This document shows, piece by piece, positions 48,714 through 58,223 of a stretch of DNA of 60,614 bases. The stretch spans positions 1-60,614 of the forward strand of contig JBAXGN010000015.1 of the NCBI GenBank assembly GCA_037139415.1. Direction: 5' to 3'. Position 1 is the first letter of the stretch, and each line of letters starts with the position of its first letter. Source of the DNA: Verrucomicrobiota bacterium. GTDB lineage: Bacteria; Verrucomicrobiota; Verrucomicrobiia; Limisphaerales; Fontisphaeraceae. Below the pieces are notes generated by a model. That model saw only the letters and a program-made list of their open reading frames with translations, searched no databases and had not been told where the DNA came from. Both the position numbers and the translations under genes were made by a program.

Positions 48714-51700
48714 TCATGCTTTCTCGCTGCCTTCCACTAGCGCGATTTCCTCCGGCGTGAGGCCGTACAATTCATATACCAGCGCGTCAATCTGTTGATC
48801 CGTGGCGGTGACGGCATTCTGCAACGACGCCCGCTCCGCGTCCGTCCTGGCCGCGCGCAACTTCGGCGTCAACGCCAGCATCTTGTCCACCAAACCCACC
48901 AACTTGTCGTGATGGGCTTTGTCGGTGGGGGTGGCAAAGTCAATCTTTCGGAAAGGAAGTTGGGAAAGAAACTGCCGGTTGGCGCTCATCCATCCGCCAC
49001 GGAATGGCGCGCTGACGTTAGGAAAAAACCAGGCCAGAAGTTTGGAGTTGAGCAGGCCGGTGAGATAACGAAGATCGTGCCGTTCGTTCCCCGGCTTCCA
49101 GGTCACCCCCCCGACGTCAACATTATCGAGGTAGTTCCTACCCGTGGCATCGAAGGCAGCACAAAGACGGTCCACTAAACGAGGCACACAAACTTTTGTC
49201 CGCTCCTGAATGCCCAAGTTCTGGCTTCTTCCGAAGCGATACCACTCTGAGTCCGCGAATTTTCCTCGTTCTCTTCCTTCGAGCCGCTTGCGGTTGGCTT
49301 CAAGATATTTCGCTGTTTTCGGCGCTCGACGTCTGATTTCCGCGAATGGAACGAGGGTCGCATTCTCGTTGGAAACCGAATACGGAAATAGAATGAACTG
49401 CCGGCCATCAAAGCGATCGTATCCTTGGATATCCGTTCCACTCACCAGCGGATGAAGGAACTCCTGTTCAAGCTCGATTTCTACGCCCAGCGCCTTGGAT
49501 TTTAAAGCAAACAGATTGCCGCGCTTCGCCACAAACTCCAAGACGAGCACATCGTCCGCGCTGGTTTGGAGGCCGACAAAGATGTCCGCAATGTTTCCAA
49601 GTCGGGGGGAGTAGGCTTTGAGTCGGTCAACCAGTTTGGCGCTGCGGCCTACGCTAAACGACCATGATTGTGCCGTGACTTTTGCCATCTCAATAGCGGC
49701 ATCGGTTGCCGTATGCTTCTCAATCCATTCCTTCAGGTTATCCACCCGCACATAGTGGAAGGCATCCGGCCCTTTTCGCCGCAGGAACATCAGGCATGTG
49801 TAGGTGGTCGCGCCTTCAAAGACTTGTTGTGCACCGAAGTGAACAAGTTCCGTCAAATTTCTCCCGTTCGCAATGATATCGCGGAGTGGTTGGCCATACT
49901 CAGAGTTGGTAAACTTGTGTGGCAGGATGAATCCAAGCAGGCCGTTTTCATTTATTAAACCGAGACCCCGTTCAACAAAGCAGACGTAAATGTCGTAGTT
50001 TCCTTTTTTCGCTGCTGCATAAGCTTGATTTAAATAGGACACGGACTCTGCATCACTCTCTTGCATTGTCTGAATGCGGATATAAGGCGGATTCCCCACC
50101 ACCGCATCAAACCCGCCCGCTTTCATGATGGCGGGGAATTGGACGGGCCAGTCGAAGGCGCGCACGCGCACGAGGTCCTCGGGCATCATCGAGAAATCGG
50201 AGGCAATGAGGGAGTTGCCGCATTTGATGTTGTCTTGTAACGGTGGCAGGATGGCTTCCTCGCCCCCGAATAGATCCTGCTCGCGCTGGAGCGTGGCACT
50301 GGTCTCGCCTTCCAGCATTTTCAGGTAGAGGGAGAGTTGGGTCACTTCCACTGCCTGTGGGTCGAGGTCCACCCCGTAAATGGTCTCTCGCAGAATTCGC
50401 CGTTTGAGTCGGGCGGTCAGGTGGAGCGCGTTGGTCGCTTCTTCCACCCAACACCAATCCGGCTTGCGCTTGCCGGGATGGTCCATGAGCCATTGCTGCC
50501 AGTGTTCGCACACCCGCTCGAACACCCGCAGCAGGAAACTGCCGGAGCCGCACGCCGGGTCCAGAAAACGGAGTTGCAGTGTTTCCTCCGGCTTCTTGTC
50601 GGCGAGCAGTACACCCACGGTCTGCTCCACAATGTATTCCACAATGTAGCGCGGGGTGTAATAAACCCCGCCCGCCTTGCGCACCTCCGGCTTTTCCTCG
50701 ATGACCGCCCCGCGACCATGCGGGCGGACGATTTTGCCGAGGAACCGCTCGTAGATGGTGCCGAGGATTTCCACCGGGACATAGCCGAACTTGTACGCGG
50801 AGTAGGCGTTGCAAATTTGATCGAGAAAATCCGCGAGCCAACCATCGTCCACGACCAGTTCCTCGCTGAAATGGGGCTTGAACAGATTGCCGTTGAAAAA
50901 CGGCACGTGCGAGGGCGGCCGCCGGTCCAACCCGCGAATGTGCCGGACGACCGAATGCCAGAGTGTCCCTTTGGGAGTAGCCAATCCCGCACTACCCCAG
51001 TTGGCGGGCGGTTCCTCGCGAAGCCCGCTGGGAGCGTCCTGCTTTGCCTGGCGTCGTCGCCAGGTTTCCAACAACGATTCCAGCTTGGTGCCCATGTCAA
51101 TGCCGCGCGCCTCGGAGATGCGGATGAACAGGAGCCGGTCCAGGATACACTGGACGGCTTCATTGAGCCGCGTGCCTTCGAGCAGGTCGGCACGGTCATT
51201 ATGGCGGATGAGGTCGGAGGCCAGGGAACGGCGCATGCCGTCCAGAAAGTCGAGAAACTTTTTATCGAAATTCTGCGTTGGATCGGGACGAATGACGAAC
51301 TGGCCTTTGCCCAGTTTTAAGGGCTTCTTTGGCAGCGATTGAATCAGCCGTTCAATGCTGCCACTGGCCACCTGATCGCGCGCGAGCAAGTCCCAGAGTT
51401 CACCCGTCTTGGCAACGTAGTCCCGAAAGTGATACGTTTTCCAAAGGCCAATCAATGGTTCGTCCAGCTTGGGTTCACCGCCAACGATGTAAATGTTCAA
51501 CTCCTCGAAATCGCTCAACACCACGAGTGGCACGCCGATGGTCCACGCATAACCCTTGGCTTGGTGGGCGTGCGGGGGAAGCTCCTCGGCGGGACGTTTG
51601 GCCTCGCAAACAAAACGCGGTTGAGCCTTGATGCGGAAGAGGTAGTCGGCGCGACCGCTATCCGTGCGGCTCTCCACCTCGACTTCGCGGCGCTGGGGGA

Positions 51701-51881
51701 TCAGACCGGCATTATTCTCCATGTCCCAGCCGAGGGCGCGAAAGAAGGGGTTGAGGAATTCCTGCCGCAGGCTGGCTTCGTCGTAGCCTGAGCCTTTGTA
51801 CGCGACCAGGTTCCGTCCGAACGTGTCAACCAGACGGTTCAGCTCGCGTTGGAACGACTCAAACGTGGCGGTATCAGACAT
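48714..51881 (-). CDS. Type IIG restriction-modification enzyme (Eco57I-like)
   Basis: This 1055-residue single-chain enzyme has an N-terminal nuclease region with a PD-(D/E)xK-like pattern (GRADYLFRIK, FVCEAKRP). A helical connector and the start of the methyltransferase (GVYYTPRYIVEYIVEQTVG) precede the AdoMet-binding motif LDPACGSGSFLLRV and the catalytic NPPY motif (VVGNPPYIRIQ), showing N6-adenine methylation. The C-terminal 400 residues hold the target-recognition part and end in a helix (QIDALVYELYGLTPEEIALVEG). ATG 51881 (MSDTATFESFQREL) is chosen over 51983 because the upstream extension has no conserved features. It is divergent from the helicase gene at 51989. Confidence 0.92.
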   Translation of the reverse strand: MSDTATFESFQRELNRLVDTFGRNLVAYKGSGYDEASLRQEFLNPFFRALGWDMENNAGLIPQRREVEVESRTDSGRADYLFRIKAQPRFVCEAKRPAEELPPHAHQAKGYAWTIGVPLVVLSDFEELNIYIVGGEPKLDEPLIGLWKTYHFRDYVAKTGELWDLLARDQVASGSIERLIQSLPKKPLKLGKGQFVIRPDPTQNFDKKFLDFLDGMRRSLASDLIRHNDRADLLEGTRLNEAVQCILDRLLFIRISEARGIDMGTKLESLLETWRRRQAKQDAPSGLREEPPANWGSAGLATPKGTLWHSVVRHIRGLDRRPPSHVPFFNGNLFKPHFSEELVVDDGWLADFLDQICNAYSAYKFGYVPVEILGTIYERFLGKIVRPHGRGAVIEEKPEVRKAGGVYYTPRYIVEYIVEQTVGVLLADKKPEETLQLRFLDPACGSGSFLLRVFERVCEHWQQWLMDHPGKRKPDWCWVEEATNALHLTARLKRRILRETIYGVDLDPQAVEVTQLSLYLKMLEGETSATLQREQDLFGGEEAILPPLQDNIKCGNSLIASDFSMMPEDLVRVRAFDWPVQFPAIMKAGGFDAVVGNPPYIRIQTMQESDAESVSYLNQAYAAAKKGNYDIYVCFVERGLGLINENGLLGFILPHKFTNSEYGQPLRDIIANGRNLTELVHFGAQQVFEGATTYTCLMFLRRKGPDAFHYVRVDNLKEWIEKHTATDAAIEMAKVTAQSWSFSVGRSAKLVDRLKAYSPRLGNIADIFVGLQTSADDVLVLEFVAKRGNLFALKSKALGVEIELEQEFLHPLVSGTDIQGYDRFDGRQFILFPYSVSNENATLVPFAEIRRRAPKTAKYLEANRKRLEGRERGKFADSEWYRFGRSQNLGIQERTKVCVPRLVDRLCAAFDATGRNYLDNVDVGGVTWKPGNERHDLRYLTGLLNSKLLAWFFPNVSAPFRGGWMSANRQFLSQLPFRKIDFATPTDKAHHDKLVGLVDKMLALTPKLRAARTDAERASLQNAVTATDQQIDALVYELYGLTPEEIALVEGSEKA

Positions 51882-51988
51882 GGCGGGGAGCGTAAAGGAA
51901 ACCGGCAATCGGAAGAAAGCAAAAAACAAGGCATTGCATTCTCGCATTTCGCTCGACAGCCGGTCGGCGCTGCCGTAAGCCAATCGGC

Positions 51989-54742
51989 ATGAATGTGGAT
52001 GATCTTTTTGAGAGCGCCCCGCCAGTGAGGCCAGCCGAGTCGGCGGGTTTCAGCGATCTGGGGTTGTCCCCGCACGGACTGCTGTTGCTCACGCCGGTGC
52101 CAGTGAATTCTCCCTGGCAGGATGCTGCCGCCGCGCGACGCTTGGAAACCGCGCTGGGGAAGTCCCCGGCGCATGGGCTGCTGCATCTGGCCACTCAGGA
52201 ATTGAATACGGTGTTGCCGGTGGCGGCGACTTGGTGGCGGGAGTTTGGCCGGAATTATTTTACGCGTTTGTGTCACACGCCCGGATTGGAACAGGCGCGG
52301 GACATCGTTCCGCTGCCGCCGCCGTCGGACTCAGAGTTGCTGGCGTGGATGGATACCGCGCCGCTCATGACCGGTGGTGAATATTTGAATCCCGATGGGC
52401 TGGTTGCGTTTTGGACCGGGCTGGATGAATTGGCCCGGGGCGAAATGCTGCGGCACAAGGAGGGGGCCGCCGCCTGGTTACGGGAACAGCATCCGCTGTG
52501 GCGCATGGTGGGGCGGGTGACGTTTCATCTGGCGGAAAATAAAAATCACCCCACGCATCCCTTTGCGTTCATGGCCAGTTATGCGTCGCGCTTATCGAAC
52601 CAAGCGCGGGTGCAACACTTGCCGTTGGGGCGAGCCCTTCAAGAATATGCCGGGACACAAAACAAACCGGCGTTGTTAAATTTGCTCTCGCCCATTCAAA
52701 AAGCGTCCGAAAAAAGCGCCTTAGCCAAAGAATTAGTCGAGTCGGGCCGGATCTTCAAACCGTTGCCGTGGTCGCCCGCCGAGGCGTACCGGTTTTTGAA
52801 AGATGCGGCGTTGTTCGAGGCGTCCGGGGTGATTGTGCGGCTGCCGGATTGGTGGAAAGGCGGGCGTCCGGCGCGTCCCCAAGTGAGCGTGCGGGTGGGG
52901 GAATCCAAAGGGGCGGGCTTGGGCACGAAAACGTTGCTGGATTTTTCGGCCAGCCTGACGCTGGAGGGGGAACCACTCACGGAGAAAGAGTGGCAGGAGT
53001 TAATGAAAGCCAGTGAGGGGTTGGCCTTCGTGCGCGGCAAGTGGGTGGAAGTGAACCCCGAAAAACTCCAAGCGGCGCTGGCGCATTGGAAAAAGGTGGA
53101 AAGCATGGCTCGCAACGACGGCCTGACATTTTTTGAAGGCATGCGGCTGCTGGCTGGGTTTCGTCCCGGTGAGAATGCCACCGCAGCGGCTCAGAATACC
53201 GTTGCCGACACGGAGTGGACGGGCATTCAAGCGGGGCAATGGCTGGATACGGTGCTCAAGGAATTGCGCGATCCCACCCGGATTCCCGCCGCTGGAACCA
53301 TTCCGGGGCTGCACGCGGAGTTGCGCCCCTACCAGGCCACGGGGGTGAACTGGCTTTGGTTTATTTCACGGTTGGGTTTGGGCGGTTGTCTGGCGGATGA
53401 CATGGGCTTGGGAAAAACCATCCAGGTGCTGGCGCTGTTGCTCAAACGCAAGGCGGAGTTCGTGGAAGCGCGTCTGCCCAGTCTCTTGGTGGTGCCGGCT
53501 TCGCTGCTCGCCAACTGGCGTGCCGAAATTCTCCGGTTCGCTCCCTCGCTCAAGTTTTGCATTCTGCATCCCTCGGAAGACGCCTCGCTTTCCCTCGCGG
53601 CCAGCCGGCAATTTGAGCTGGTGATTACGACCTACGGAATGCTCAACCGGCAGGAGGACATGTTGAAAGAAAAATGGGATCTGGCCATTTTGGACGAGGC
53701 ACAGGCCATAAAAAATCCCGGCACCAAACAAACCCGGGCCGTCAAAGCCATCCAGGCCGTCAGCCGTTTCGCGCTCACGGGCACACCGGTGGAAAATCGG
53801 GCGGCGGATCTGTGGTCCATCTTTGATTTCTTAAATCCCGGCTTGCTCGGGAATGCCTCCGCCTTTACGCAATTTATCCGCACCCAGGAGAAGGCGGGGC
53901 GTCCCGATTACACCCCGGTGCGCACGGTGACGCATCCATACCTCTTGCGCCGGCTCAAGACTGATAAACGGGTGATTTCCGATCTGCCCGAGAAAACCGA
54001 GGTCCGAGCCTGGTGTTCACTCACCAAACCGCAGGCGGCCTTGTACGCGCAATCCGTACAGACGCTGGCGGAAGCAATCGAAAACACCGGTGGCATCCAG
54101 CGCAAGGGCTTGGTGCTCGCGGCGATCATGCGGTTTAAACAAATCTGCAATCATCCCTCGCAATGGCTGGGGGATGGCGGTTACTCGCCGGAAGCCAGCG
54201 GCAAGTTTGCGCGGGTGCGGGAACTGGCGGAGGAAATTGCCGCGCGGCAGGAAAAGGCGCTGATCTTCACCCAGTTTCGCGAGATCACCGATCCGCTGGC
54301 GGAGTTCCTGGCCGGGGTGTTCGGCCGGCCGGGATTGGTGTTGCACGGGGGCACAGCGGTGGCCCAGCGGCGCAAGTTGGTGGAAGCGTTTCAGCGGGAT
54401 GACGGGCCGCCGTTTTTTCTCCTGACCGTCAAGGCCGGAGGCGCGGGGTTAAACCTGACCCAGGCGGCGCACGTGATTCATTTTGACCGCTGGTGGAATC
54501 CGGCGGTGGAGAACCAGGCCACCGACCGCGCGTTTCGCATTGGCCAGAAACGGAATGTGCTGGTGCATAAATTTGTGTGTCGCGGCACCATCGAGGAGCG
54601 GATTGACCAGTTGATCGAGGATAAAAAATCGCTCTCGAACGAATTGCTGGAAGGCGGCGGCGAGCGGATGCTTACCGAGATGAACAATGACGAACTGATG
54701 CGCTTTGTTGCGCTTGACTTGCGCCGGGCAACTGAAGCATAA
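51989..54742 (+). CDS. SNF2-family DEAD/DEAH-box helicase
   Basis: This 917-residue protein has an N-terminal SNF2-associated region (residues 1-440; helical, ending FEGMRLLAGF), then SNF2_N (DDMGLGKTIQVLALLL, the Walker A; LAILDEAQAIKNP, the DEAQ box; FALTGTPVENRAADLWSI) and Helicase_C (LIFTQFREITDPLAEFL, GGAGLNLTQAAHVIHFDRWWNPA, QATDRAFRIGQ). It is an ATP-driven DNA translocase. With the SWIM protein and winged-helix gene downstream it forms a conserved bacterial arrangement of unknown purpose, perhaps DNA repair or defence. Start ATG 51989. Confidence 0.93.
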   Translation: MNVDDLFESAPPVRPAESAGFSDLGLSPHGLLLLTPVPVNSPWQDAAAARRLETALGKSPAHGLLHLATQELNTVLPVAATWWREFGRNYFTRLCHTPGLEQARDIVPLPPPSDSELLAWMDTAPLMTGGEYLNPDGLVAFWTGLDELARGEMLRHKEGAAAWLREQHPLWRMVGRVTFHLAENKNHPTHPFAFMASYASRLSNQARVQHLPLGRALQEYAGTQNKPALLNLLSPIQKASEKSALAKELVESGRIFKPLPWSPAEAYRFLKDAALFEASGVIVRLPDWWKGGRPARPQVSVRVGESKGAGLGTKTLLDFSASLTLEGEPLTEKEWQELMKASEGLAFVRGKWVEVNPEKLQAALAHWKKVESMARNDGLTFFEGMRLLAGFRPGENATAAAQNTVADTEWTGIQAGQWLDTVLKELRDPTRIPAAGTIPGLHAELRPYQATGVNWLWFISRLGLGGCLADDMGLGKTIQVLALLLKRKAEFVEARLPSLLVVPASLLANWRAEILRFAPSLKFCILHPSEDASLSLAASRQFELVITTYGMLNRQEDMLKEKWDLAILDEAQAIKNPGTKQTRAVKAIQAVSRFALTGTPVENRAADLWSIFDFLNPGLLGNASAFTQFIRTQEKAGRPDYTPVRTVTHPYLLRRLKTDKRVISDLPEKTEVRAWCSLTKPQAALYAQSVQTLAEAIENTGGIQRKGLVLAAIMRFKQICNHPSQWLGDGGYSPEASGKFARVRELAEEIAARQEKALIFTQFREITDPLAEFLAGVFGRPGLVLHGGTAVAQRRKLVEAFQRDDGPPFFLLTVKAGGAGLNLTQAAHVIHFDRWWNPAVENQATDRAFRIGQKRNVLVHKFVCRGTIEERIDQLIEDKKSLSNELLEGGGERMLTEMNNDELMRFVALDLRRATEA

Positions 54743-54752
54743 AGACAAAAGC

Positions 54753-55646
54753 ATGAGCTGGTACAGTTTCAGACCCTACGTATCCGTCGCCGCACGCCGC
54801 ATCAAAGCGCAGCGTGAAATGGCTAAACTCGCAAAAAAAGGCCAAACCATCCGCCCGGTCACCATCGGTGGTCGTACCATTGCCCATAGCTTTTGGGGCA
54901 AGTCTTGGTGTGATAACCTGGAATCGTACATGGATTACGAGAATCGGCTGCCGCGTGGCCGCACGTACGTCCGCAATGGTTCCGTGGTGCATCTGGATAT
55001 TTTCCCTGGCAAAATCGAAGCCATCGTCAGCGGGTCGGAGCTTTATCGCATTAACATCGATATCACTCCGGCGGCGCAAAAGAAGTGGCAAGCCCTGTGC
55101 CGGGAATGTGCCGGTGGCATCGGCTCGCTGGTGGAACTGCTGCAAGGCCGATTCTCGGACAGCGTGATGAACGTGATCACCCGCCGGGAGACCGGGCTTT
55201 TCCCCTCCCCTCAAGAGATCAAGTTAAAGTGTTCCTGCCCCGACTGGGCCAACATGTGCAAACATGTCGCCGCCGTGTTGTATGGCGTGGGCGCGCGTTT
55301 GGATGAAAATCCGGAATTATTGTTTGTGCTGCGCTCGGTAAATCACGCGGACCTGCTTACCCATGCGGCAACCGCCACCGACCTCGCCGCCAAGACCGCC
55401 ACGGCAGGCGCAGAATTGGCGGAAAGCGAAATTGGAGCCGTATTTGGCATCGAATTGGACACGGAAACCAACTCCGCTCCAGTTCCGACACCTACTGCGG
55501 AATCCGTGCCCGCCAAACCGGCCGTGCGCAAGAAGACCAAACCAGCATCCATTCTCCCGGCCAAACTCGGCGGAAAGGCGAAGAAAAAAGCCGCCAAAAC
55601 CAAACCGGTCAAAAGTAAAAAGACGTTAAAATCCAGGTTCCCATGA
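54753..55646 (+). CDS. SWIM zinc-finger protein
   Basis: This 297-residue protein has an N-terminal domain (YVSVAARRIKAQREMAKLAKKG, FWGKSWCDNLESYMDYENRL, PRGRTYVRNGSVVHLDIFPG) and a SWIM zinc-binding motif CSCPDWANMCKHVAAVLYGVG (C-x-C...C-x-H) at about residues 161-180. The C-terminal 60 residues are Lys/Ala/Pro-rich, a DNA-binding-like tail. SWIM proteins frequently pair with SNF2 helicases, as here. The gene starts 10 nt after the helicase stop and its stop overlaps the next gene (ATGA). Confidence 0.92.
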   Translation: MSWYSFRPYVSVAARRIKAQREMAKLAKKGQTIRPVTIGGRTIAHSFWGKSWCDNLESYMDYENRLPRGRTYVRNGSVVHLDIFPGKIEAIVSGSELYRINIDITPAAQKKWQALCRECAGGIGSLVELLQGRFSDSVMNVITRRETGLFPSPQEIKLKCSCPDWANMCKHVAAVLYGVGARLDENPELLFVLRSVNHADLLTHAATATDLAAKTATAGAELAESEIGAVFGIELDTETNSAPVPTPTAESVPAKPAVRKKTKPASILPAKLGGKAKKKAAKTKPVKSKKTLKSRFP

Positions 55647-56146
55647 ACGAGACCAAATGGAGCGTTGCGGTTCAGCCGCTAACGGGCGCCACCGATAATT
55701 CCGGGGTGTCGCTATGTTTGAGCAAAGCGCCGACGTTGTTCGAAGGAGAGCCCGCTCAGGAAATTCGCGTTAATCTGACGCGCGGACAAGCGTTTCACCT
55801 TGCAAATTTGTTGAAGAAAGCTTTGGCGGGAAGGGACGGCACAGAAGGCGACGACCAGCATCGGTGCAGCCTGCCAACGGTAGCAGTGCGACCTGAGCCC
55901 AGTGCAAACGCGACCCCATTTTTCACCAAAACGCAGGGAAACTACTTGAGATTCATCTACAAATACCAGCAACGATTTGGCGGCTCACCAGCGGAATCAG
56001 ATATTCAACGCCACTTCCTCGTCTCCGCTCCCTCGGTCAACAATATGATACAGCGGCTCGAAGCAAAACAATTAATTTCCCGGGTTCCCGGCCAGGCGCG
56101 TTCCATTCGTCTGCTGGTCACGCCCGAAATGCTTGGAGTGGAGTAA
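55643..56146 (+). CDS. Winged-helix (LexA-like) DNA-binding protein
   Basis: This 167-residue protein has a beta-rich N-terminal part (residues 5-60) and a C-terminal helix-turn-helix (about 95-165: YLRFIYKYQQRFGGSPAESDIQRHFLVSAPSVNNMIQRLEAKQLISRV, quoted in order as FIYKYQQRFG, SPAESDIQRHF, SAPSVNNMIQRLE) similar to LexA/MarR winged helices. No peptidase domain is present. ATG 55643 overlaps the SWIM stop. It is the only gene in this operon with a sequence-specific DNA-binding look, so it may be its regulator. Confidence 0.75.
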   Translation: MNETKWSVAVQPLTGATDNSGVSLCLSKAPTLFEGEPAQEIRVNLTRGQAFHLANLLKKALAGRDGTEGDDQHRCSLPTVAVRPEPSANATPFFTKTQGNYLRFIYKYQQRFGGSPAESDIQRHFLVSAPSVNNMIQRLEAKQLISRVPGQARSIRLLVTPEMLGVE

Positions 56147-56167
56147 GAGTGTAATCGAATCTAATTT

Positions 56168-56557
56168 TTACCGGATTTTCAGCGCATGGCGCACTTCCAT
56201 AAACATTTGGTGGACCGGCAATGTTTTGCTGACAAAACCCTTGGCCCCCAATGCCTTGGCTCTTTGCAGTAGGTCTTCCCGAAAGCCCAAGCCCGTCAAA
56301 ATGATTACCGGCAATTCGGGAAGTTGCTGGTGGATTTCCTCCAGAAAGTCCAGACCGTCGCCATCCGGGAATTGGACGTCCAACACCACCAGATCAAAGG
56401 ACTTGGTGCTCAACACTTGCTGTGCGGCTTGCACACTCTCCGCAGTTGTGGTGTCAAATCCTTTACTCCCGAGGAATTTCGCGAGAACCGTGCGGATGGA
56501 TTCCTCATCGTCAACGATCAATATGTGCTGCCGTTTTTTTGTTTCCATAAACTTCAC
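56168..56557 (-). CDS. Single-domain response regulator
   Basis: This 129-residue protein is a stand-alone receiver: acidic pair in ILIVDDEES, acceptor Asp in VVLDVQFPDGDG, the Thr in VIILTGLG and Lys in KGFVSKTLP. It has no output domain, so it may relay phosphate or act by protein contact. It converges with the SNF2 operon. An in-frame start at 56548 (METKKR) is also possible. Three orphan hybrid kinases occur in the same window, but their cognate partners are unknown. Confidence 0.9.
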   Translation of the reverse strand: MKFMETKKRQHILIVDDEESIRTVLAKFLGSKGFDTTTAESVQAAQQVLSTKSFDLVVLDVQFPDGDGLDFLEEIHQQLPELPVIILTGLGFREDLLQRAKALGAKGFVSKTLPVHQMFMEVRHALKIR

Positions 56558-56810
56558 CTCTAATTTTTCCCATCAGCCGGTCAAGGTCAAAGCAATTATT
56601 TGGTAATTTTTCAGTTTTACACGCCGTTGTATGCGGGTGTAACCGAAGCGTTTGATGCCGCCCCGTCATCAGCCCGGCACTAAAATTGTAACCTCTGCTT
56701 GTTGCGCAACGTCAACAATAGTATGCCATACAATGGTTGCAGGCAGGTTATTTTGGTGGTTTAAGCAAACCACGGCAAGACATGTGGCCATTAGTGGCGT
56801 AAGGCCAATT

Positions 56811-58220
56811 ATGAATATGGAACCAACTTTCGACGCGAAGCCGATGTTTGTGGATGTGAATCGGATGAGCCAATGTTTGCCGATGTCCCGGCGGGAGGCT
56901 GCCCGGCGAGGGCTGCTGGGCGCAGCGGGGTTGTTGCTGGCGGGTTCGCTTGGGCCGACGGCGCTGGCGGCTCCGGGGTTGGGCCGGGCCAGGCTGCAAG
57001 CGGCTGCCAATGGCAAGGCCAAGTCAGTTATCCAAATCTGGCTGTGGGGCGGCGCGTGTCACATTGATACGTTCGATCCAAAGCCGGCCGCTGGCAACGA
57101 TATTTGCGGGCAGTTCGACAAACCCATCGCCACCAATGTCAGCGGCATCCAGATCAATGAGCTGCTGCCGTTGTTGGCCAAGCAAGCGGACAAGTATTCC
57201 CTCATCCGCAGCATGACGCACGGGGTGAATGCGCATGAGACCGCCTCTTATACAACGCAAACCGGGCGAATGTCCGGGGATCGGTTGGTGTTTCCCAGCA
57301 TGGGGGCGGTGGTGTCGCTGTTCAAAGGGTATGAAGCCGGCTACAAGGGGCTTATCCCGCCATATGTGGTGTTGACCGAATTGCAGGGGCGTTTTTCCGA
57401 GGCCGGCTTTTTGGGCACGCGTTATAAACCGTTTGCCACCGGTGGCGACCCGGGCCAATCCCGGTTCGTGGTGGAGGGGGTGATCGCGCCCGGCATCAGT
57501 GATCGGCGGCAACAGGAGCGCCGGGATTTGCTGAGCAAGCTGAATTTCCTGGAGCACGGCAATCCTGGTGACGCGCAAATGGCCGCTTTGGAGCAATCCG
57601 AGAAGCAGGCGTACGATTTGATTTTGGGCGACGCCGGCAAGGTGTTTGATCCCTCACAGGAGAAAGACTCGCTACGCGATGATTATGGGCGCAACACCTT
57701 TGGGCAATCCTGCCTGATGGCGCGTCGGTTGGTTGAACGCGGGGTGCCCTATGTGACCATCAATTACAAAGGATGGGATACACACAAACAGCATTTTCAA
57801 GCCATGCGCCGGAAATTGCCGGAACTGGACAAAGGGCTGGCGACGCTGCTGAAAGATTTGTCGGATCGCGGGTTGCTCGATAGTACCATCGTTTGGTGCT
57901 GCGGCGAGTTTGGCCGAACTCCGAAGGTGCAGTGGGAGCCGCCTTGGAGCGGTGGACGCGGGCATTTTGGCTCGGCCTATTCCGCATTGGTGGCCGGCGG
58001 CGGTTTTAAGGGCGGACACGTCGTGGGTGCCACGGATGCGAGAGGCGAGGCGGTCAAGGATCGGCCAGTCTATCCGGCGGACCTGATTGGTAGCATGTAC
58101 CAGTTGCTCGGGATTGATACGAACGGGCAACTGCCGCATCCCATGGGTGAGGTGGTGCGGGTGCTGCCAACGCCCAAGGATGGCGTGAATTTGGGTGGCC
58201 TTTTGAAAGAAATCGTTTAA
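56811..58220 (+). CDS. DUF1501 family protein (sulfatase-like)
   Basis: This 469-residue protein has a twin-arginine-like signal (MSRREAARRGLLGAAGLLLAG). The body matches DUF1501: IQIWLWGGACHIDTFDPKP, INELLPLLAKQADKYSLIRSM, VTINYKGWDTHKQHF, and WCCGEFGRTPKV followed by GGRGHFGSAYSALVAGGGFKGG. This family belongs to the alkaline phosphatase superfamily and occurs in many copies in Planctomycetes and Verrucomicrobia. The ATG at 56811 is used because AAGG lies just before it and the upstream extension has no conserved sequence. It precedes the PPC-domain gene by 3 nt, forming a standard pair. Confidence 0.93.
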   Translation: MNMEPTFDAKPMFVDVNRMSQCLPMSRREAARRGLLGAAGLLLAGSLGPTALAAPGLGRARLQAAANGKAKSVIQIWLWGGACHIDTFDPKPAAGNDICGQFDKPIATNVSGIQINELLPLLAKQADKYSLIRSMTHGVNAHETASYTTQTGRMSGDRLVFPSMGAVVSLFKGYEAGYKGLIPPYVVLTELQGRFSEAGFLGTRYKPFATGGDPGQSRFVVEGVIAPGISDRRQQERRDLLSKLNFLEHGNPGDAQMAALEQSEKQAYDLILGDAGKVFDPSQEKDSLRDDYGRNTFGQSCLMARRLVERGVPYVTINYKGWDTHKQHFQAMRRKLPELDKGLATLLKDLSDRGLLDSTIVWCCGEFGRTPKVQWEPPWSGGRGHFGSAYSALVAGGGFKGGHVVGATDARGEAVKDRPVYPADLIGSMYQLLGIDTNGQLPHPMGEVVRVLPTPKDGVNLGGLLKEIV

Positions 58221-58223
58221 GTG

